A stretch of 64,000 nucleotides of DNA from Streptomyces kaniharaensis (GTDB lineage: Bacteria > Actinomycetota > Actinomycetes > Streptomycetales > Streptomycetaceae): positions 4,267,501 to 4,331,500 of the forward strand of contig NZ_WBOF01000001.1 of NCBI RefSeq assembly GCF_009569385.1, in the 5' to 3' direction. Made by a program: the position numbers and the translations under genes. Positions 9,210-18,057 of the stretch are shown piece after piece; within the stretch, counting starts at the first letter, position 1; every line of letters begins with the position of its first letter. The notes below the pieces were generated by a model that worked only from the letters and a program-made list of their open reading frames with translations, did no database searches and had not been told where the DNA came from.

Positions 9210-11495
9210 TCAGGCGGCCTTGAAGCGGCGCAGCCGGAGGCTGTTGGTGACCACGAAGACCGAGGAGAAGGCCATCGCGGCGCCGGCGATCATCGGGTTG
9301 AGCAGTCCGGCCGCGGCCAGCGGGATCGCCGCGACGTTGTAGCCGAAGGCCCAGAACAGGTTGCCCCGGATGGTGCCGAGGGTCCGGCGGGAGAGCCGGA
9401 TGGCGTCCGCCGCCGAGCGCAGGTCGCCGCGGACCAAGGTGAGGTCGCTCGCCTCGATCGCGGCGTCGGTGCCGGTGCCCATGGCCAGGCCCAGGTCAGC
9501 CCGGGCGAGCGCGGCGGCGTCGTTGACGCCGTCGCCGACCATGGCGACCGAGCGGCCCTCGCCCTGGAGGCGTTCGACGGTGGCGACCTTGTCCTCGGGC
9601 AGCACCTCGGCGATCACGTCCTCCGGGCCGATGCCGACCTCGGCGGCGACGGCCTCGGCCACCGTCCGGTTGTCCCCGGTCAGCAGGACCGGGCGCAGGC
9701 CCAGGGCACGCAGTTCGGCGATCGCCTCCGCGCTCGTCGGCTTGACCGCGTCGGCGACCTCCAGGACGGCCCGCGCCTCGCCGTCCCAGCCGACCGCGAT
9801 CGCGGTCCGGCCCGCCGCCTCGGCGGTGCGCTTGGCCTCGGCCAGACCCTCCGGCAGGTACTGCGACCAGTCGTTCAGCAGCGCCTCCCGCCCGGCGACG
9901 ACTGCATGGCCGTCCACGACGCCCTGGACGCCGAGGCCGGGCACGTTCTCGAAGCCCTCGACGGGCGGCAGTTGGCCCGTCCGCTCGGCGGCCGCGGCGG
10001 CGATGGCGGCGGCGATCGGGTGCTCGGAGGCGTGCTCCAGGGCGCCCGCGAGGCGCAGCGCCTCGGCTTCGGTGACGCCCTCGGCGGTGTGCACGGCGAC
10101 CAGTGCCATCCGGCCGGTGGTGACGGTGCCGGTCTTGTCGAGGACGACGGTGTCGACCCTGCGGGTGGTCTCCAGCACCTCGGGGCCCTTGATCAGGATG
10201 CCGATCTGGGCGCCGCGGCCGGTGCCGACCATCAAGGCGGTCGGGGTGGCCAGGCCGAGCGCGCACGGGCAGGCGATGATCAGGACGGCGACGGCGGCGG
10301 TGAACGCCTCGGTCGGGCTGTCGGAGACCAGCAGCCAGGTGACCAGGGTGGTGAGCGCGATGAGGATGACGACGGGGACGAAGACGGCGGAGATCCGGTC
10401 GGCGAGGCGCTGCGCGGCGGCCTTGCCGTTCTGCGCCTCCTCGACCAGCTTGGCCATCCGGGCGAGCTGGGTGTCCGCGCCGATCCGGGTGGCCTCGACC
10501 ACCAGGCGCCCGCCGGCGTTGACGGTCGCGCCGGTGACGGCGTCGCCGACGGTGACCTCGACGGGGACGGACTCGCCGGTGAGCATCGAGGCGTCCACCG
10601 CGGAGGTGCCCTCGACGACCATGCCGTCGGTGGCGATCTTCTCGCCGGGGCGGACCACGAACCGCATGCCGACGGCGAGTCGGGCCACCGGCAGGCGCAT
10701 CTCCCGGCCTCCCTGGAGCACCGACACGTCCTTGGCGCCGAGGTCCAGCAGGGCGTGCAGGGCGGCGCCGGCCCGGCGCTTGGAGCGGGCCTCCAGGTAG
10801 CGGCCGAGCAGGATCAGCACGGTGACGGCGGCGGCCGTCTCCAGGTACAGGGTGGACGAGGCGTCGGTGTCGCCGATCGACAGCGAGAACTCGTGCCGCA
10901 TCCCGGGCATCCCGGCGTGGCCCCAGAACAGCGCCCAGACCGACCAGCCGAAGGCGGCCAGGGTGCCGAGCGAGACGAGGGTGTCCATGGTCGCGGCGCC
11001 GTGCTTGAGGTTGGTCCAGGCGGCGCGGTGGAACGGCAACCCGCCGTGGACGACGACCGGACCGGTGAGCGCGAAGGCCAGCCACTGCCAGTTGGTGAAC
11101 TGCAGGGCCGGGATCATCGACAGCATGACCACCGGGACGCTGAGGACGGTGCTGACCAGCAGCCGGTCGAGCAGGGGGTCGGCGGCGGGCTGTTCGGGCC
11201 GCGTGGTCCGTTCGGGCGCGGGGGCGGTGACGTCCGGGGGCGGTGGCGGCTCGGCGGTGTAGCCGGTGCGCTCCACGGTGGCGATCAGGTCCTCGACCGT
11301 CACGCCGGGCCCGTAGTCCACCCGGGCCTTCTCGGTGGCGAAGTTGACCGTGGCCTGCACGCCGTCCATCCGGTTGAGCTTCTTCTCGATCCGGGCCGCG
11401 CAGGAGGCGCAGGTCATCCCGCCGATCGACAGCTCGACCCGGTCCCGTGTCTCGACGGCGGCGGAGCCCTGGACATCGGGGGCGGTGGCACTCAT
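9210..11495 (-). CDS. copA: Heavy-metal (copper) translocating P-type ATPase
   Basis: A 761-residue P1B-type ATPase in the plasma membrane that expels Cu(I), using ATP. There is one N-terminal metal-binding domain with GMTCASC (Cys29 and Cys32). The membrane metal site Cys409-Pro410-Cys411 lies in ACPCALGLATP. The phosphorylated Asp453 is in DKTGTVTTG, and MVGDGVNDAAAL forms the hinge. The CPC motif points to Cu(I) or Ag(I). The ATG has a GGAG site. It lies 68 bases downstream of copZ and a CsoR-type operator, so it should be induced by copper. Confidence 0.95.
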   Translation of the reverse strand: MSATAPDVQGSAAVETRDRVELSIGGMTCASCAARIEKKLNRMDGVQATVNFATEKARVDYGPGVTVEDLIATVERTGYTAEPPPPPDVTAPAPERTTRPEQPAADPLLDRLLVSTVLSVPVVMLSMIPALQFTNWQWLAFALTGPVVVHGGLPFHRAAWTNLKHGAATMDTLVSLGTLAAFGWSVWALFWGHAGMPGMRHEFSLSIGDTDASSTLYLETAAAVTVLILLGRYLEARSKRRAGAALHALLDLGAKDVSVLQGGREMRLPVARLAVGMRFVVRPGEKIATDGMVVEGTSAVDASMLTGESVPVEVTVGDAVTGATVNAGGRLVVEATRIGADTQLARMAKLVEEAQNGKAAAQRLADRISAVFVPVVILIALTTLVTWLLVSDSPTEAFTAAVAVLIIACPCALGLATPTALMVGTGRGAQIGILIKGPEVLETTRRVDTVVLDKTGTVTTGRMALVAVHTAEGVTEAEALRLAGALEHASEHPIAAAIAAAAAERTGQLPPVEGFENVPGLGVQGVVDGHAVVAGREALLNDWSQYLPEGLAEAKRTAEAAGRTAIAVGWDGEARAVLEVADAVKPTSAEAIAELRALGLRPVLLTGDNRTVAEAVAAEVGIGPEDVIAEVLPEDKVATVERLQGEGRSVAMVGDGVNDAAALARADLGLAMGTGTDAAIEASDLTLVRGDLRSAADAIRLSRRTLGTIRGNLFWAFGYNVAAIPLAAAGLLNPMIAGAAMAFSSVFVVTNSLRLRRFKAA

Positions 11496-11563
11496 GCGGA
11501 TCAGCTCCTTGGTGGGGGCGTACGGCGGGGCCCGCTGCCCGGGCCCCGCCGTGGCGGGTGGGC

Positions 11564-11782
11564 TCAGGCGTTCCGGCCGACCAGCTCGTAGCCGGCCTCG
11601 TCGACGGCGGCGCGGACCTGCGCGTCGTCCAACGGGGCGGAGGAGGAGACCGTCACGGTACCGGTCTTGGCGTCGGCGGCGACCTCGGTGACACCGGCGA
11701 GGGCGGAGAGCTCCTCGCTGATCGCGTTCTCGCAGTGGCCGCAGGTCATGCCGGTCACGGTGTAGGTGATGGTGCTGGACAT
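11564..11782 (-). CDS. copZ: CopZ-like copper chaperone (HMA domain protein)
   Basis: A 72-residue protein made of one heavy-metal-associated domain with the Cu(I)-binding motif GMTCGHC (Cys14 and Cys17). Proteins of this size carry Cu(I) to the N-terminal domain of the copper ATPase. It is the first gene of the copZ-copA pair and sits directly downstream of the operator at 11855. The ATG at 11782 follows a GGAGG site. Confidence 0.92.
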   Translation of the reverse strand: MSSTITYTVTGMTCGHCENAISEELSALAGVTEVAADAKTGTVTVSSSAPLDDAQVRAAVDEAGYELVGRNA

Positions 11783-11854
11783 CAGGGCCTCCGGGAGGTC
11801 GGTAGCGGTCGGTACGGTCCCGGGTGTCGGCCCGGGTTCTGACTCGAACAGCAC

Positions 11855-11873
11855 AATACCCCTCCAGGGTATT
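11855..11873 (-). promoter_or_regulatory. CsoR-type copper operator
   Basis: AATACCCCTCCAGGGTATT is an exact inverted repeat: half sites AATACCC and GGGTATT with a 5-base spacer. It matches the TACCC(N5)GGGTA pattern bound by Streptomyces CsoR. It lies about 75 bases upstream of copZ. CsoR releases DNA when loaded with Cu(I), so the operon is predicted to be copper-induced. No csoR gene is in the window. Confidence 0.85.
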
Positions 11874-11903
11874 CCCTGAAGGGGTGGGGTGGTCGGAGGT
11901 GCG

Positions 11904-12545
11904 TCAGCCCGCGGCGACCTCGGCGAGGGTGCGGAAGAGGAGGGCGGTCGAGGTCGCGCCCGGGTCCTGGTGGCCGATGCTGCGTTCGCCCAGGTAGGAG
12001 GCGCGGCCCTTGCGGGCCCGGAGCGGGATGGTGTCGCGGGCGCCCTGCTCGGCGGCGTCGGCGGCCGCGCCCGCTGCCTCGGGGAGGGCGGCGCCCGCGG
12101 CGGCGCAGGCACGGAAGGCGGCCACGGCCGGGGTGTAGGCGTCGACGATCGTCTTGTCGCCGGGCTCGGCCCTGCCGAGGGTGCGGACAGCGTCCAGGCC
12201 GGCCGCCAGTGCGTCGGCGAGGTCGGCCGGGCCGGCCGGGCCGGGCAGGGCGGCGCCGATCGCGCGGAAGGCCTTGCCGTAGAGCGGGCCGGACGCGCCG
12301 CCGACCTTGGAGATCAGGGTGGTGCCGGCCTTGCTGAGCACCGCGCCGGGGCCGGCCGGCCGGAGGCCGTCGAGGGCGGTCAGGGCGGCGGCGAAGCCGC
12401 GTCGGAGGTTGCTGCCGTGGTCGCCGTCGCCGATCGCGGAGTCCAGTTCGGTCAGCCGGCCCTCCTCCTTCTCGACGGCCGCGGCGATCGCGCGGACCCA
12501 GGCCTCGGCCAGCGGGGTGTCGAACAGCGGGGTGTCGAAGTCCAT
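11904..12545 (-). CDS. dhaL: Dihydroxyacetone kinase subunit DhaL (ADP-binding)
   Basis: A 213-residue subunit that holds ADP/ATP and Mg2+ and passes phosphate to dihydroxyacetone bound on DhaK. The Mg-coordinating aspartates are visible in DSAIGDGDHG (Asp35, Asp40, Asp42), and the nucleotide-binding segments GGASGPLYG and DPGATS follow. The length matches the family. It is the second gene after dhaK, separated by 15 bases, and is predicted to work with the divergently encoded DhaM. Confidence 0.95.
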   Translation of the reverse strand: MDFDTPLFDTPLAEAWVRAIAAAVEKEEGRLTELDSAIGDGDHGSNLRRGFAAALTALDGLRPAGPGAVLSKAGTTLISKVGGASGPLYGKAFRAIGAALPGPAGPADLADALAAGLDAVRTLGRAEPGDKTIVDAYTPAVAAFRACAAAGAALPEAAGAAADAAEQGARDTIPLRARKGRASYLGERSIGHQDPGATSTALLFRTLAEVAAG

Positions 12546-12560
12546 GGCGCCTCCTCCGGC

Positions 12561-13556
12561 TCAGGCCCGCTTGAGGGCGGGGGTGTCGACCGGGGCGTCC
12601 CAGAGCTCCAGCAGCTGCGCGTCGGCCTTGGTGAGGGTGAGCGAGAAGCCGGCCATGTCGAGGCTGGTCACGTAGTTGCCGACCAGGCTGCGGGCCACCG
12701 TGATGCCGTGCTGGGCGAGCCGGGCGGCCACCTCGCCGTAGGCGATGTACAGCTCCATCAGGGGCGTGCCGCCGAGGCCGTTGAGCAGGGCGATCACCTC
12801 GTCGCCCGGGGTGAGGTGGTGGTCGGCGAGGATCGTCTCGACCACCTCGGCGGCGAGTTCGCGGGCCGGGCGCAGCTTCTCGCGGCGGCGGCCGGGCTCG
12901 CCATGGATGCCGACGCCGACCTCGATCTCGTCCTCGGGCAGGTCGAAGCCGGGCCTGCCGACGGCCGGGACGGTCGCCGCGGTGAGCGCGATCGCGAAGG
13001 AGCGGGAGGCGGCGTTGACCCGCTCGCCCAGGGCGGCGACCTCGTCGAGCGGGGCGCCGCGTTCGGCCAGGGCGCCGGCCGTCTTCTCGACCAGGACGGT
13101 CGCGCCGGTGCCGCGGCGGCCGGCGGTCCAGGTCGAATCCTCGACCGCGACGTCGTCGTTGACCAGGACGGTGCGGACCTCGACGCCCTCCTCGGCGGCG
13201 AGTTCGGCGGCGAGTTCGAAGTTCATGACGTCGCCGGTGTAGTTCTTCACGACGAAGACGACGCCCGCGCCCGAGTCCACGGCCTTGGCGGCGGCCAGCA
13301 TCTGGTCGGGCACCGGGGAGGTGAACACCTCGCCGGGGCAGGCGGCGTCCAGCATGCCGCGCCCGACGAAGCCGCCGTGCAGCGGCTCGTGGCCGGAGCC
13401 GCCGCCGGAGATCAGCGCGACCTTGGGCGCGTCGGGGCGGACGGTCCGGGTGATCACCCGGTTGGGGATGTCCACCGTCAACTCGGGGTGGGCGGCGGCG
13501 ACTCCGGCCAGCGCGTCCTCCAGGACGCTCTCCGGGGTGTTGATCAGCTTCTTCAA
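12561..13556 (-). CDS. dhaK: Dihydroxyacetone kinase subunit DhaK
   Basis: A 331-residue substrate-binding subunit. It binds dihydroxyacetone covalently as a hemiaminal through His218 in VGIHGEPG, the same residue number as in the Escherichia coli enzyme. The GGGSGHEPLHGGFVG loop near residues 51-65 is characteristic. The product enters glycolysis as dihydroxyacetone phosphate. Separate K and L subunits together with DhaM indicate the PTS-fed type rather than the one-chain ATP-dependent kinase. It shares a 156-base divergent promoter region with dhaM. Confidence 0.95.
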   Translation of the reverse strand: MKKLINTPESVLEDALAGVAAAHPELTVDIPNRVITRTVRPDAPKVALISGGGSGHEPLHGGFVGRGMLDAACPGEVFTSPVPDQMLAAAKAVDSGAGVVFVVKNYTGDVMNFELAAELAAEEGVEVRTVLVNDDVAVEDSTWTAGRRGTGATVLVEKTAGALAERGAPLDEVAALGERVNAASRSFAIALTAATVPAVGRPGFDLPEDEIEVGVGIHGEPGRRREKLRPARELAAEVVETILADHHLTPGDEVIALLNGLGGTPLMELYIAYGEVAARLAQHGITVARSLVGNYVTSLDMAGFSLTLTKADAQLLELWDAPVDTPALKRA

Positions 13557-13712
13557 CGCTCTTCGCTCCCTTGGTGAGGATGCTGCGGCGGACCGTGGGC
13601 CGTGGACGCCGCCGTCCCGACGCTACGCCAGACGGGGGTGGCGGGCACGGGCTGCGACACGCGGGTCCCGTTCACTCTCCCGGAGCAGTGGACGGGTCGT
13701 AGGGTCGGGGGC

Positions 13713-14105
13713 ATGAGCGGAAACGTGGGTGTCGTCCTGGTCTCGCACAGTGCTCAACTGGCCGCCGGGCTGCGGGAGCTGCTCGGTGAGCTGGCCCCGG
13801 ACAAGGTGCGGGTGGCGGTCGCGGCCGGGACGGCGGACGGCGGGCTCGGCACCAGCTACGACCTGATCGCCCGGGCGATCGCGGAGGCGGACGGCGGGGC
13901 GGGCGTCGTGGTGCTGCCCGACCTGGGCAGCTCGGTGCTGACCGCCGTCACGGTGCTGGAGGACGAGCCGCGGCCGGGTGTGCGGCTGGTGGACGCGCCG
14001 TTCGTGGAGGGCGCGGTGGCGGCGGCCGTGACCGCCTCGACCGGGGCGGCGCTGGCCGAGGTGGTCGCGGCGGCCGAGGAGGCCCGCGCCTTCCGCAAGC
14101 TGTGA
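13713..14105 (+). CDS. dhaM: Dihydroxyacetone kinase phosphodonor subunit DhaM
   Basis: A 130-residue EIIA-mannose-type domain that takes phosphate from HPr and passes it to DhaL-bound ADP. The likely phosphorylated His12 is in VVLVSHSAQLA, and GTSYDLIARAI and VVVLPDLGSS are family motifs. It lacks the HPr and EI domains fused in some DhaM proteins, so it depends on the general PTS. The ATG at 13713 is chosen because it opens the first strand. It ends 4 bases before the convergent polymerase gene. Confidence 0.9.
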   Translation: MSGNVGVVLVSHSAQLAAGLRELLGELAPDKVRVAVAAGTADGGLGTSYDLIARAIAEADGGAGVVVLPDLGSSVLTAVTVLEDEPRPGVRLVDAPFVEGAVAAAVTASTGAALAEVVAAAEEARAFRKL

Positions 14106-14109
14106 GCCG

Positions 14110-15840
14110 CTACTTGGCGTCGGCGTAGCAGTCCACGACGGCGGTGGTCAGCGGGAAGCGGACCGGGGTGTCGCCGAACACCAGCAGCCGGGCCTCGTCG
14201 GCGGCCTCGGCGACGGCGGCGGCGACCTCGTCGGCGAGGTTGGCGGGAGTGTGCACGACGACCTCGTCGTGCTGGAAGAACACCAGGTGCGGGCGGTCGG
14301 CCGGGACGGTCGCGGGCAGGGCGTTCAGCCGCCGTCGCAGCGCGGCGAGCAGGACGAGCGCCCAGTCGGCGGCGCTGGCCTGGATGACGAAGTTGCGGGT
14401 GAACCGGCCGCGGGCGCGGGCCGTCCGGCCGCCGGCCTCGCCCGCGGTCTCGGGCGCCTCGGTGAGGTCGAGGAAGGCGGCGGAGGCCGGCGGGCAGACC
14501 CGGCCGAGCCGGGAGGCGACCACGCCGCCGTCCTCGCCGGTGCGGGCGGCGGCCTCGACGTAGCCCATCGCGGCGGGGTAGCGGTGGCGCAGGGTGTTCA
14601 GCAGCGGGCCGATGTCGCCGCTGGTCTGCCCGTACATGGCGCCGAGCAGGCCGAGCTTGGCCTTGTCGCGGTCGCCGTGGAAGGCGCTCGCGGCGAGGGC
14701 CTCGTAGAGGTCGCCGCCGGCGGCGGTGCGGGCCAGGCCGGCGTCCTGGGAGAGCGCGGCGAGCACCCGCGGCTCCAGTTGGGCGGCGTCGGCGACGACC
14801 AGCAGCCAGCCCGGGTCGGCGACGACGGCGCGGCGCAGGATGCGCGGGATCTGCAGGGCGCCGCCGCCACGGCTGGCCCAGCGGCCGGAGACCACGCCGC
14901 CGACGACGTACTCGGGCCGGAACCGGCCCCCGCGGGCCCAGGCGTCCTGCCAGGCCCAGCCGTGCGCGGCGTGGATCCGGGACAGCTCCTTGTAGCGGAC
15001 GAGCAGCTGGGCGGCCGGGTGGTCGACGCCCTTGAGCTCCCAGGAGCGGGTGGAGCCCAGCTGGATGCCGCGGTCGGCGAAGGCCCGCAGCACCTGGCTG
15101 TGCGAGTCGGGGTTGAACGGGCGCCCGCCGAGGGCCTGCTGGAGTTCGACGGCGAGCTCGGCGAGCACCTTGGGCTGGGTGCCGGGGACGGTCGGGCGGG
15201 GGCCGAGCAGTTCGGTCAGCAGCCGGTCGTGGATGTCGGTGCGCCAGGGCAGCCCGTCGTGCGTCATCTCGGCGGCGACCAGCGCGCCGGCCGACTCCGC
15301 GGCGACCAGCAGCCGCAACCGGTGGCGGGCGGCCGGATCGGGGATCGCGGCGAGCCTGCGCTGCTGCTCGGCGTGCACGGCGACGACGGCGGCCAACGGG
15401 TCTGCGCCGGGCGGCAGTTGAAGCCGGTCGGGGGCGAACAGGGTGTCCTGCCCGTCGTCGGACTCGGCCGAGCCGGGCTCCGGCAGGTCGTCGGGCACGG
15501 GCAGGCCGCGCAGCCGGGACCAGGCCGCGCCGAGCGAGCGGGGCGCGCCGAACCGGCCCTCGTGCGCGAGCAGGAGGGCCTCCACCAGCCGCAGGTCGTG
15601 GCAGCGGGCGAGCCGGTCGGGCAGCCGCGGCAGCAGCGGGGCGTAGGCGCTGTCGGCGGCGGCCCAGACCCAGCGCGGCCCCGGCAGACGATCGCTCCCG
15701 GCGGCCTCCCGGGCGGCGACCGCGGCGGCGAGGTCGGGGACGGTCTCGGGCGGGCCGAGCGGGCTGCCGGCGTCGTCGAGCGGCTGGAGCCGGCCGCCGG
15801 GGCCGTGCGGGTCGGGGACCAGGGCGGTTCTGGGGGCCAC
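14110..15840 (-). CDS. Family A DNA polymerase (PolI-like, no 5' nuclease)
   Basis: A 576-residue protein matching actinobacterial proteins annotated as bifunctional 3'-5' exonuclease/DNA polymerase, a second PolI-like enzyme beside PolA. Motif A reads VVADAAQLEPRVLAAL, motif B RDKAKLGLLGAMYGQTSGDI and motif C FFQHDEVVVH. There is no 5' nuclease domain, and the N-terminal exonuclease-like half is degenerate. Motif A has Ala where DYSQIELR polymerases carry Tyr, and Pro in place of Leu. The GTG at 15840 follows GAGGAGGAG. Its role is unknown; repair synthesis is a guess. Confidence 0.85.
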   Translation of the reverse strand: MAPRTALVPDPHGPGGRLQPLDDAGSPLGPPETVPDLAAAVAAREAAGSDRLPGPRWVWAAADSAYAPLLPRLPDRLARCHDLRLVEALLLAHEGRFGAPRSLGAAWSRLRGLPVPDDLPEPGSAESDDGQDTLFAPDRLQLPPGADPLAAVVAVHAEQQRRLAAIPDPAARHRLRLLVAAESAGALVAAEMTHDGLPWRTDIHDRLLTELLGPRPTVPGTQPKVLAELAVELQQALGGRPFNPDSHSQVLRAFADRGIQLGSTRSWELKGVDHPAAQLLVRYKELSRIHAAHGWAWQDAWARGGRFRPEYVVGGVVSGRWASRGGGALQIPRILRRAVVADPGWLLVVADAAQLEPRVLAALSQDAGLARTAAGGDLYEALAASAFHGDRDKAKLGLLGAMYGQTSGDIGPLLNTLRHRYPAAMGYVEAAARTGEDGGVVASRLGRVCPPASAAFLDLTEAPETAGEAGGRTARARGRFTRNFVIQASAADWALVLLAALRRRLNALPATVPADRPHLVFFQHDEVVVHTPANLADEVAAAVAEAADEARLLVFGDTPVRFPLTTAVVDCYADAK

Positions 15841-16005
15841 GGGGGGCTCCTCCTCTCGGGCGCGCGGGCGGGCGTGCGGCGGGTGTGCGGTCCAGGGGAC
15901 TGGCGTGCGGATCCACGGGGGTCCGGGATCGACGGTAGCCGGTGGGTACGACACCGCGGGTGGGGCGCGTAGGCAGTATGGGAGACACCGCGTATGGTCC
16001 GTGAA

Positions 16006-18030
16006 ATGACCGAGAACCCGTTCTTCACACCCAGCACGCTGGTCTACGAACTCCCGCCCTTCGCCGGGATCCGGGAGGAGCACTACCTGCCCGCGTACGA
16101 GCGCGGGATGGCCGAGCAGCTGGCCGAGATCGCCGCGATCACCGCCGATCCCGAGCCGCCGAGCTTCGCCAACACGCTGGTGGCTCTGGAGCGTTCCGGG
16201 GATCTGCTGCGCCGGGTGGACGCGGTGTTCCGCAACCAGTCCGCCGCCGACACCACCGACGTGGTCGACGAGGTGGACGCGAAGGTCAGCCCGTTGCTGG
16301 CCGCGCACCACGACGCGATCCACCTGGACCGCGCGCTGTTCGCCCGCATCGAGGAGCTGTACGGGCGCCGCGCCGAGCTGAGCCTGGACCCGGAGTCGCT
16401 GCGGCTGTTGGAGCGCCGGCACACCGCGTTCGTCCGCTCCGGCGCCCGGCTGGGCGCGGCCGAGCAGGAGCGGCTGCGCGAGCTGAACGCCGAACTCGCC
16501 GCCCTCGGCACGACGTTCCAGCAGAACGTGAACGCCGCCACCCGGGCCGCCGCGCTGGTCCTGGACTCGGCCGAGGAACTGGACGGCCTGTCCGCCGACG
16601 CGATCGCCGCCGCGGCCGAGAACGCCCGGGTGCTGGGCCGCGACGGCAAGTACGTCCTGAGCCTGAAGAACACCTCCGGGCAGCCCGAACTGGCCCTGCT
16701 CACCGACCGGTCGGTGCGCGAGCGGCTGCTGGCGGCCTCACTCGGCCGCGCGGCGGACAGCAACGGCCCGCTGGCGATCCGGATGGCCGCGCTGCGCGCG
16801 GAGCGGGCCCGACTGCTCGGCCACCCGACCCACGCCGCGTACGTGGTCGCGGACGAGACGGCCGGCACCGTCGAGGCGGTGGACGCGCTGCTGGCCCGCC
16901 TGGTGGAGCCGGCCGTGGCCAACGCCCGCCGGGAGGCCGCCGAGCTGGCCGCGGTGGCCGCGGCCGACGGCGTCGAGGAGATCGCCGCGCACGACTGGGC
17001 GTACTACTCGGAGAAGGTCCGGCAGAGCTCCTACCGGGTGGACGCGGCGGCGCTGCGCCCGTACTTCGAGCTGGAGCGGGTGCTGCACGACGGCGTCTTC
17101 CACGCCGCCGGGCTGGCGTACGGGCTGACCTTCACCGAGCGGCCGGACCTGACGGCCCACCACCCCGATGCCCGGGTCTTCGAGGTGTTCGAGGAGGACG
17201 GCGGTTCGCTGGGCCTGTTCATCGGCGACTTCCACGCCCGCGCGTCCAAGCGCGGCGGCGCCTGGATGGACGAGCTGGTCAGCCAGTCCGGGCTGACGGG
17301 CCGGCGCCCGGTGGTGCTGAACACCCTCAACATCGCGCGGCCGGCGCCGGGCGAGCCGGTGCTGCTGACCTGGGACGAGGTGCGCACGCTCTTCCACGAG
17401 TTCGGGCACGCGCTGCACGGGCTGTTCTCGGACGTGCGCTACCCGCTGTTCTCGGGCACCGCGGTGCCCCGGGACTTCGTCGAGTTCCCCTCGCAGGTGA
17501 ACGAGATGTGGATGGTCCGCCCGGAGGTGCTGGCCAACTACGCCCGCCACCACGAGACCGGGGAGCCGCTGCCGGCCGAGCTGGTCGAGCGGATGGCGGC
17601 GGCCGAGGGCTTCGGGCAGGGCTTCCGGACGGTGGAGTACCTGGCGGCGACGCTGCTGGACTGGGCCTGGCACACCGTGCCGGAGGGCCGGGAGATCGCG
17701 GACGCCGAGGAGTTCGAGGCGCGGGTGCTGGCGGAGGCCGGGATCGCGGTGCCGGCGATCCCGCCGCGCTACCGGACGGCCTACTTCCAGCACATCTTCT
17801 CCAGCGGCTACAGCGCCGGGTACTACGCGTACATCTGGTCGGAGGTGCTGGACGCGGACACCGTGCGGTGGTTCGAGGGCAACGGGCGTTCGGTGCGGGA
17901 GAGCGGCGAGCTGTTCCGGCGCGAGCTGCTGGCGCGCGGCTACAGCCGGGACCCGCTGGACTCCTTCCGCGCGGTGGTCGGCCGTTCGCCGGAGACCGCG
18001 CCGCTGCTGGCCCGCCGGGGCCTGGCGTAG
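16006..18030 (+). CDS. M3 family metallopeptidase (peptidyl-dipeptidase Dcp type)
   Basis: A 674-residue zinc peptidase of the thimet oligopeptidase/Dcp family, which cuts short peptides in the cytosol. The zinc motif HEFGHALHG begins at His464. Downstream FPSQVNEMW and HIFSSGYSAGYYAYIWSEVLDAD are the standard M3 C-terminal blocks. There is no signal peptide. Two in-frame ATGs occur, at 15994 and 16006; the second begins MTENPFFTPSTL, the usual N-terminus, and is preferred. Confidence 0.93.
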   Translation: MTENPFFTPSTLVYELPPFAGIREEHYLPAYERGMAEQLAEIAAITADPEPPSFANTLVALERSGDLLRRVDAVFRNQSAADTTDVVDEVDAKVSPLLAAHHDAIHLDRALFARIEELYGRRAELSLDPESLRLLERRHTAFVRSGARLGAAEQERLRELNAELAALGTTFQQNVNAATRAAALVLDSAEELDGLSADAIAAAAENARVLGRDGKYVLSLKNTSGQPELALLTDRSVRERLLAASLGRAADSNGPLAIRMAALRAERARLLGHPTHAAYVVADETAGTVEAVDALLARLVEPAVANARREAAELAAVAAADGVEEIAAHDWAYYSEKVRQSSYRVDAAALRPYFELERVLHDGVFHAAGLAYGLTFTERPDLTAHHPDARVFEVFEEDGGSLGLFIGDFHARASKRGGAWMDELVSQSGLTGRRPVVLNTLNIARPAPGEPVLLTWDEVRTLFHEFGHALHGLFSDVRYPLFSGTAVPRDFVEFPSQVNEMWMVRPEVLANYARHHETGEPLPAELVERMAAAEGFGQGFRTVEYLAATLLDWAWHTVPEGREIADAEEFEARVLAEAGIAVPAIPPRYRTAYFQHIFSSGYSAGYYAYIWSEVLDADTVRWFEGNGRSVRESGELFRRELLARGYSRDPLDSFRAVVGRSPETAPLLARRGLA

Positions 18031-18057
18031 CCGGCCGCGGGGCCGCCCCGGTGACGG

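Noticed and set aside
9156..11591. An 811-codon plus-strand frame opposite copA
   Set aside because: It has Gly/Asp/Gln-rich low-complexity composition and covers the clearly coding copA gene; a GC-skewed shadow.
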